64,000 bases of DNA from Lithobates sylvaticus (lineage: Eukaryota; Chordata; Amphibia; Anura; Ranidae). Made by a program: the position numbers and the translations under genes. The stretch is taken from NCBI GenBank assembly GCA_028564925.1, contig CM053028.1, positions 441,466,522 to 441,530,521 on the forward strand, in the 5' to 3' direction. The number at the start of each line of letters is the position of its first letter. The stretch's first letter is position 1. The notes below the pieces were generated by a model. It searched no databases and had not been told where the DNA came from. It saw only the letters and a program-made list of their open reading frames with translations. Shown piece after piece: positions 12,601-22,500 of the stretch.

Positions 12601-15600
12601 ACCATCTCATGCAAGGTCTGGTTTAGAAAGCAGCAACAGCAGACTAATATGGTCACCTCTTTTCTCACAGCATATGTACTTACAGCACTTTATTGGTTGT
12701 GCACACTAACCCTCCCTCAGTCTAACCTCTATTGTATACAGAATACACAAGGGCAATATCAAGGCAGATTTGCACTAGTTGCATGCAACAAACAAGTACA
12801 GTTATCTAGCTAACCTCCTGAAGCAGTCATTATGGGGAAAAAAGAAAAAGAAATAAACTTTGGGTGGGAATAGACACTGTTCTGGAAGCCAAACAAAGTA
12901 GACATCCCAAAATAACAGTGGGTCTCATCAGGGATCAAATTTGGAAATAAAATTGGTCATCTACTAGCCCAAGCACTATATAGGAAAGCTAAAAGTAACA
13001 GTACATAAAATTAATTCCCAACAGGGCAAAATATACATGAAAAATTATGACATAGCTGAGGAATTTGAACGATTCTAATCATTATACAACAGACAACTCC
13101 AACCCCTCAGTTCCATCCCCCACGACAAGAGCCAACAAAATCAAAAACGTTCTTAGACCAACACAGCCCCAGGATATTATCCCAAGAATCAGCTGACAGC
13201 CTTGAAGGCCCAATCACCCCACACGAATGGACAATGGCACAGAAACAACTAAAAAAGGGGCAAAATCCCTGGCCCGGATGGTCTATTGGCTGTGTATTAC
13301 AAAACGTTTGCTGAAACACTAAGCTCTCCATTCCTGAGAGCCTTCAACTCCATATCACCCTCCAACCCACTATCCCAAAGGATGCGCAAAGCCTACATTC
13401 CAAAAGAGGGCAAAGACCCCAAACAAGCCACGAACTATAGGCCAATCTCACTACTACTAAAAATTTTCTCTAAGGCCCCTTTCACACTGGGGCGGTGAGC
13501 CGCGGTGACGGTAAAGCAGCGCTAGATTTAGCGCTGCTTTACCGTCGTTTTCGGCCGCTCGCGGTGCGGTTTTACCCCCCGCGAGCGGCCGAAAAAGGGT
13601 TAAAGACCCCCGCAGAGCGCCGCCGTAGCGCGCTTTGCGGCGGTATTGCCGCGGTTTCACCGCGCTGTCCCATTCTAAATCAATGGGAAGGAGCGGTGAA
13701 CACACCGCTCCTATCCCGCACCAAAGATGCTGCTAGCAGGACTTTTTTTGTCATCCTGCTAGCGCACCGCTCCAGTGTGAAAGCCCGCCGGCTTTCACAC
13801 TGGAGTTAAAGGGGCCGGATTTTTTCATGCGGTGAACAGGCGCTATTTTTAGCGCTGCACCGCATGAAAAACGCCCCGGTGTGAAAGGGGCCTAAGATAC
13901 TTGCCAATAGAATCCTGCCACTCCTCCCCTCGATTATTTCCCATGACCAAGTAGGATTTGTTCCTGGACACCTTAAAAGGCCATCAACTTACACCACCAA
14001 ATAACACTATCAAATCAAAAAGGCTTCTCTTTGGATGCTGAGAAGGCATTCGACAGGGTAGCATGGGATAATAATAGGCAGTCCTATATTCCGTGGGTAT
14101 AGGCCCCCACATGCTCAATCGTATCCCATTTCTATATACCAAGCCTACGGCAAAGATCAGAGTGAATACCTTGTCGAGTGCCTTCTCCATCCACAATGGG
14201 ACAAGGCAGGGATGCCCCCTCTCACCAATCCTCTTTATTCTGACTCTAGAACCATGAAAATAAAGAATTCAAACTCGCTGCCCTCGCAGACATATTGCTG
14301 TTTCTCACAAAGCCACACACCATGATACCAGTTCTACTGGAAGAATTCCAAACACTTTAGTTCCATTTCCAAACTAAAAAATAAGACTTTTCAAAATCTT
14401 TTGCCCTTAACATCTCCCTGCCATCACAGCTTGTGACAATGTAAAGAAAAAAAAAAAAAAAAAAATGTTCCTTTCCAATGGAAACCAGACACAATCACAT
14501 ACCTTGGAATACAATTACCGACCAAACTGCAAAACCTATATGTGAAGAACTATACACAGATTTTAAACAAACTGACATTAGACTTGAAAAATTGGAACAA
14601 ACCACTCTTCTCATGGTTTGGCAGGGCAGCAATATTAAAGATGAATGCCCTACCAAGAATCCTATAGATACACTACAAACAGTACCTGTCCATGTCCCAT
14701 CTGCCTTTTTCAGAAACTACAGGAGCCTTTGGATCACAAACCCAGAATCAGTTATGCACATCTTTCCCTGCCTAAACATTTAGGTGGATTGGCCTCCCAG
14801 ATTTACAGAACTACTACAAGGCTTTCCACCTGACATGCATAATTGATTAGAGCATACACGCACCAATGAAAGACTGGGTAGGTTTGGAGGCATCCTTCAC
14901 AGCACTACCTCTTAAATCCATACTGTGGATGCAGAGCCGACTCACCTTCCCGGAAGTTGGTTTGCACTCACTTATTAGGCCAACCATAACTTGTTGCCAC
15001 AGAACATCCAAGCAAATCCCTTTATGCTCCATACCAGGTCCCACGACTCCAATAAAAATGGACCCAGACTTATCACCGGGTACAACTAGCAGCTTCCGCC
15101 AACAGTACTGGTCACAGGACCAAATCTTGGCACAACATTTCTATGAACATGAGGAAGCTTGGTCAGTCTCTCACCTCGCTACACTTCAAGGGAATCCCCC
15201 CCCCCCCCAATCCCATTCTGGACACATGCGAATCTCACATTTCCTGAAGACACTAGGCAAAAAGGCTTCCTGCTCCAGAGACTTGACACCCTTCGAAAAA
15301 CTTTGTATACAAAACTTCACCCGAAACCCATCTTATAACCGCTACCCATTCACTCCTTTTCACGGAACATCAACCCAATGACTCAGCAATGTGCAAAGCA
15401 TGGGAAAGGGACCTAGATACTTCATTGTCACCAGAAGACTGGGGTAAAATACACCTAAATATCCACAAGGGCTCAATGTAGCAACACAAGAAAGTGGATA
15501 CAAAATACAAGCTCGCTGGTATCGCACACCAACACTACTCCACAAGTTCAAGTCCACCATTCCAGAGACTTGCTGGAGATGTCAGGAAGACCGTGGCACA

Positions 15601-16484
15601 CTGTTCCACATATGGTGGTCATGTCCACGTATCCAACTTTTCTGGAAGGAAGTACACCGCATTACCTAGCACACAACTTCCTATGATCTGAAACTATACC
15701 CATCCCAGTTTCTCCTACACCACACACACACACACACACATCTACCTTACCATTCATATCACAAATCACTAGCGATGCACATGATCAATGCGGCAAAACA
15801 ATGTATCCCAGTTCATTGGAGGACCCAAACCACTCTTCCCTTCCTCACTATCCAGACCCCCCCCCCCCCCATATACTCACACCTCCCCTACCCATACGCA
15901 CTCATTCCCCCTACTTCTCAGATTGACCTTTGAGATATCAGCAAATGAACTATAGCGAACACACCCTGCATACCTCATTTAGAAATCTCACAACATATCA
16001 AACTGACCCCCATAAGACTACAAAATCTCTACCCAGACGAGTGACAATACACACTTTGGTACACTCTCACACTAACACTCCTAACTGAAAACCAGTACCT
16101 CATAATTTTCCCAGAGCTATTACTATAAGTTACATACTAAAAAAAAAAAAAAAAAAAAAAAAACTTGCTAATCTGCATATCATCTGGAATCCCACTTATA
16201 ACACAATCGACTCTTAAGTGAGAACTATTTCTACACATTAAGGCTTATGCTGGGCTCTTTACATTGGATAATGATTATTTTTTTCGAATGCTTTCAACCA
16301 ACATACCATGTTGAAACAACCTGTACAATGTTACTTTGTCTGACTTCATCAATAAAATATTTGGAAATAAAAGTAAAGTGTCGCTTTCAGGACCTGGACA
16401 TAAAAAGCATCCTTTGGGGTTCTTTTGAAAATCTGAGGAGATTGAGGAATAGGGAATTCTTTACTTTTATGCCCAGGCAGGCCC

Positions 16485-16520
<36 letters not shown>

Positions 16521-19500
16521 CATGTACTGACAGTACTGGAGGGAATCCTCAATTTGTTCTGATGTGTATATATAGCTTTAAACAGCTTAATGTCATCCAC
16601 CGGGAGCAAAAATTTAACTGCACTAATCTCCTTTGCATCTTCCATCTCCTCACAGTACCTGGACCCATCAGAAAGGGAAGCACAATCTTTACCCACCTTA
16701 ATTCTGAGGTTACCCGGGTCTCTACTTTTTTAGGAGCTAGAATTACCACGGCAGTCAGTTTCTACTGAGTAGTATTTAAAGTGGAGGGCTCTAGGTCCTC
16801 AAGAACAGATCTATATGAATGAAAGGTGGATATTATGTCTTCACACATAGTATTCATGGAGTCTTTCATAACAGTTTGAGCCTGCTAGTAGTGTAGGGTT
16901 CCAAAACCCTAGAAGCGTAGCATTACAGTTACCGCATTTTTTTTTCTTCATTTTACAAAATTGTCAGGAGCTTTCTCCAAACACATGATTCGGATAACAG
17001 CAGAAGGCACACAATAGCTGTAAATAAACAGTTAAAAGATAAGTCAATCAGTTCCTTAAACCAGGCGTACAGATTCTGACTTGCCCCCCCATCAGGGAGG
17101 ATTCAGAACCACGCCGCTACAGCAGGTCTCTTGGAATCTGCACTGTCCTATTCAGCATTTTTCATAAAAAAGGGTGCAGAGGGGACCTGGCCTACCATTT
17201 TAATCTAGAGTGGCCGAACACCAGTGAGCCTCATTTCAAGCCCTATGTTGCCCCGTACAGGCCCGCTCCCTGCTTTTAAATTGCATGGATGAGCAGGCCA
17301 CACCGTGCTGCCAGTAATACATCACTCACAGCACCGAAAAAGCAACAGCCCACCTCTCCTAGCCATCACCCACAAGCCAGGGAGCGACTTGCCAAAAGGG
17401 CAGGGTCCTCAGCTTTGTAACCCACAGGCAACTGCGATAGAAGATAGAAGATGGAAGAAGAAGATGGAAGAAGAAGATGGAAGAAGAAGATGGAAGAAGA
17501 AGATGGAAGAAGAAGATGGAAGAAGAAGATGGAAGAAGAAGATGGAAGAAGAAGATGGAAGAAGAAGATGGAAGATGGAAGAAGATGGAAGAAGAAGATG
17601 GAAGAAGAAGATGGAAGAAGAAGATGGAAGAAGAAGATGGAAGAAGAAGATGGAAGAAGAAGATGGAAGAAGAAGATGGAAGAAGAAGATGGAAGAAGAA
17701 GATGGAAGAAGAAGATGGAAGAAGAAGATGGAAGAAGAAGATGGAAGAAGAAGATGGAAGAAGAAGATGGAAGAAGAAGATGGAAGAAGAAGATGGAAGA
17801 AGAAGAAGGAAGAAGAAGATGGAAGAAGAAGATGGAAGAAGAAGATGGAAGAAGAAGGAAGAAGAAGATGGAAGAAGAAGATGGAAGAAGAAGATGGAAG
17901 AAGAAGAAGAAAAAGAAGAAGATGGAAGAAGAAGAAGATGGAAGATGAAGAAGATAGAAGATGAAGAAGATGAAGAAGATGGAAGAAGAAGATGGAAGAA
18001 GAAAAAGAAGAAAAAGAAAAAAAAAAAAGAAAAAAGAAAAAAGAAGAAGAAGATAGAAGAAGAAGATAGAAGAAGAAGAAGATAGAAGAAGAAGAATCCC
18101 TCAGGTCTATAAAGGCCATTTTAAATGGGAGTTGCTGACCACAATATTCTGACACAGATTTAAAAAAAACACATGTTCCTGGATTGTTGGAAACCAATGA
18201 AACTGAGGAACCAGGGGTAAAGAAGTGTGCCTTTAACCATTTTTGGCTAGTTTCCTGAAGAGAGAACCAATCATCTCTCCAGTAGCTGTCCTGGAAAACG
18301 TTTGTAGAAATCATTCAGAAGGTTGTCCAAAATTACAAAAAACACATCAGCAGCTTGTCTAAAAAAGGCTTCAGACACCGAAACTGCTCCAAAACTGTAT
18401 GGTAATAGCGGTTTCCGAAGTGCTTTGATTTGTATCCAAATCCACATTGTACAGTACAAGATTAAGACAACACTATTTAATTTGGAATTGATATTTAGTT
18501 TATTTTTAAACATTACCTTTTTGGAGCTTGTGAATGCAACTCCTGAAAAAGCGTATCGGTCCACCACAAGGGTGACACCACTCCTTAGCTTCTCTTTCAT
18601 CGAAGGACTACAAAAAAAATAAAAAAAATAAATGATATACTGACTTAACCTTGAGCTATAAAAGATTATGAATATTGTAACTGTGTACTAGAAAGTACTA
18701 CCATTTAAAGCGGAGTTCCACCCAAAAATGGAACTTCCATTCTTCGGGTTCCTCCCCCTCTCCGGTGTCACATTTGGCACCTTTCAGGGGAGAGCAAACA
18801 CCCGTCTAATCCAGGTATTTGCTCCCACTTTCGGGCATAGATAACCTTAGGCTACGAGGCAATCTAAGCCAGGTCCGGCCCCTCCTCCGTTCCCCCAGCT
18901 GTCTTCTAGGAGACACAGGTCCCAGAAGACCACAGGGACCAGCGAGGACGCGCAGCACGACTTGCACATGGCAGTAGGGAACCAGGCTGTGAAGCCGCAA
19001 GGCTTCACTTCCCGATTCCCTTACCCAAGATGGCGGCACTGCCACCCAAGGGACAGATCGGCTTCAGACGAGGACATCACAGGGCCCTGGGACAGGTAAG
19101 TGTCCATATTTTAAAGTCAGCAGATGCAGCATTTGTAGCTGCTGACTTTAAAAAAAAAAAAAAAAAAATAATAATTCGTCAGAACTCCGCTTTAAAGCCA
19201 CATTTCAGGCAGATATAAAATACACAGCATTGTTTTTAATGGAAGCAGTGTTTGTAAATAATTATGACTGGAATTAAACTTCCTGCAGTCCCTGCACAGC
19301 AGAGCTCCAACTGGGAGAGAGGAAAGCAGCACAAGAAGCAGTTGTATTGCAGTGCTCATGCGCAAATATGCCGATAGAAGCAGAGATTAGCTCATTAACC
19401 ACTTGCCAACCCGCTCCTGTACATATACGTCGGCAGTTTAAAGATGGATATCTCGGTAATGGCAGCAGATGCTGCCACAACCAAGGTATCCATCTTGAGC

Positions 19501-22500
19501 CGGCGGTCCCGTTTAAGATAATGGTGGTCTCTGCGGCAGATTCCCCGTGAGATCACCGTTATCGGCAGCGGGAGAGGTGACCCCCCCTCCCCCCCACCCC
19601 CCCTCCCGCCGCTTAGCGTCCGTGGCTGGGTATGGAGACGAGTGAGGGGGGAGATGGCCCCCACCCATCTCGATACTATAGCAGGGCGGAAGCAAAGTCA
19701 TTTTTTTTTTAAATTCAGTAATTTGTTTTCTTTGTACACATATATACACATAATAAACATTCCAAATACACACATTGGGACACATGCTTTCCAGATACAG
19801 CTATTCAACACCCACATTTCATTTAAGTCCAAATATGAGATCTGAGGGCTTTTTGACCCCAGATCTCATATTCAAGAGGACCTGTCATGCTTTTTTTTTT
19901 CTATTACAAGGGATGTTTACATTCCTTGTAACAGGAATAAAAGTGACCCATTTTTTTTTTCTTTTAAAAACAGTGGAAAAAAATAAATAAAAGTAAAAAA
20001 CATTTTTTTAAAGCGTCCCACCCCAACAAACTCGCACGCAGAAGCGAACGCATACGTGAGTAGCGCCCGCACTTGAAAACGGTGGTCAAAACACACATGT
20101 GAGGTATCGCTGCAATCGTAGAGCAATAATTCTAGCCCTAGACATCCTCTGTAACTCAAAACATGCAGCCTGTAGAATTTTTTTAAACATCGCCTATGGA
20201 GATTAAGGGTAAAAGTTTGACAGCATTCTACAAGCGGGCGCAAATTTTGAAGTGTGACATGTTGGGTATCAATTTACTTGGCGTAACATTATCTGTATTG
20301 CAATGACCATTTTATTCTCTAGGGTGTTTATAATGTTTGGGGGTTCCAAGTAATTTTTTTTTTTTTTGCTAGAAAACGGTTTAACTTTTAAACACCAAGT
20401 CTGAAAAAGAGGCCTGGTCTTTAAGTGGTTAACCTGTTGCTTCTCATCCATTGTGTAGTCATGGGCAGGGGGGAGACAAGACCTTTAATTGTTATTTAAC
20501 TGCTGTAGAGAAGGATTGGGTCTTCTCTGCCAAAAAGAGGCTGTGTTTAGCACAGCTGTGTACATCTAAGTACTGCATGGACAGAAATTCAAATCCTTTG
20601 GCAAGTAAAACTGCTCCCATATAGGTGTTTTTTTTATTGTGTGTATTTAGCCATTTGCCTGAAGTTCAGCTTTGACATCAATACTAACAGATGTCAACCA
20701 ATATTTATGCCTGAAAAGATGCATAATAAAAAATAAAAAACACAAAAGGAGACCTATTACCATGTCATGCCTAGCAAAATAAACTACTCACTTTTAGGTA
20801 CTCAATCATATGTTGGGCTTCGGTTGTTTGAAATTCCTTTAAGCACAGCTGGGCAAACAAATACAGTATCTCACAAAAGTGAGTACACCCCCTCACATTT
20901 TTTGTAATTTATTTTATTATATCTTTTCATGTGACAACACTGAAGAAATTACACTTTGCTGCAATGTAAAGTATTGAGTTTACAGCTTGTATGTAAATTT
21001 GCGGTCCCCTCAAAACACCATTAATGTCTAAACCACTGGCAACAAAAGTACACCCCCCAAGCGAAAAATTTCCAAATTGGGCCCAAAGTGTGACTATTTT
21101 GTGTGGCCACCATTATTTTCCAGCACTGCTTAACCCTCTTGGGCATGGAGTTCACAGGTTACCACTGGAGTCCTCTCCCACTCCTCCATGACGTCATCAC
21201 AGAGCTGGAGGATGTTAGAGACCTTGCGCTCCTCCACCTTCTGTTTGAGGATGCCCCACTGGGTTTAGGTCATGGAGACATGCTTGCCCAGTCCATCACC
21301 TTAACCCTCACCTTCTTTAGCAAGGCAGCGGTCGTCTTGGTGGTGCGTTTTGGGTCATGTTGGAATACTGCCCTACGGCCCAGTCTCTGAAGGTTGGGGG
21401 GGGGGGGGGGGGGGGGGAATCATGCTCTGCTTCAGTATGTCACAGTACATGTTGGTATTCATGGTTCCCTCAATGAACTGTAGCTCCCCACTCATGCAGT
21501 TCCAAACCATGACACTCCCACCACCATGCTTGGCTGTAGGCCAGACACTTGTCTTTGTACTCCTCACCTGGTTGCCACCACACACGCTTGACACCATCTG
21601 AACAAAATAAGTTTATCTTGGTCTCATGTCCTTAGTCGGTTTGTCTTCAGCAAATCGTTTGTGGGCTCACTTGTGAATCATCTTTAGAAGAGGCTTCCAT
21701 CTGGGACAAGAGCCACGCAGAGCAATTTGATGCAGTGTGCGACGTATGGTCTGAGCACTGATAGGCTGAACCCCCCCACCCCTTCAACCTCTGCAGCAAT
21801 GCTGGCAGCACTCATACATCTATTTCCCCAAAGACAACCTCTGGATATGATGCTGAGCACGTGCACTCAACTTCTTTGGTCGACCATGGCGAGGCCTGTT
21901 CTGAGTGGACCCTGTCCTGTTAGACCACTGTATGGTCTTGGCCACTGTGCTTCAGCTCAGTTTCAGGCAACACCAAATTCAAATACTCCTGAGACCTTGT
22001 AACGCTAACGAGTCACATGACACCAGGGAGGGAAAATGGCTAATTGGGCCCAATGGGGACATTTTCACTTAGGAGTGTACTCACTTTTGTTGCCAGCGGT
22101 TTAGACAATAATGGCTGTTATTTTGAGGGGACAGCAAATTAAAAAAAAAAAAAAAATAATAATTCAAGCGGAGATCCACCCTAAAGTGGAACTTCCGCTC
22201 ATCGGAACACTCCCCCCCCCCCCCCTCCGGTGCCACAGTTGGCAACTTTCAGGGGGGTGCAGATACCTGTATAATACAGGTATCTGCACCCACTTCCGGG
22301 AATAGACTCCCGTGGGAGTCACACCCCTTCGCATCACCCCCCGCTGTCTCCTGGGAAACACAGGTTCCAGGAGATAGCGGGGACCACTTACAACGCACAT
22401 CGCGACAAGCACTAGGGAACCGGGAAGTGAAGCCGCAGCGCTTCACTTCCTGGATTCCCTCAACGAGAATGGCGGTGGCAGCAGCCGATAACTGAGCGAT

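Noticed and set aside
13474-13892. CpG island or promoter
   Set aside because: The terminal inverted repeats and TAA duplications show it is a MITE; its GC content comes from the element.
17305-18314. Charged or Ser/Phe-rich ORFs of 165-301 codons
   Set aside because: They are the translation of the 13-bp purine repeat; all plus frames give the same 13-residue cycle.
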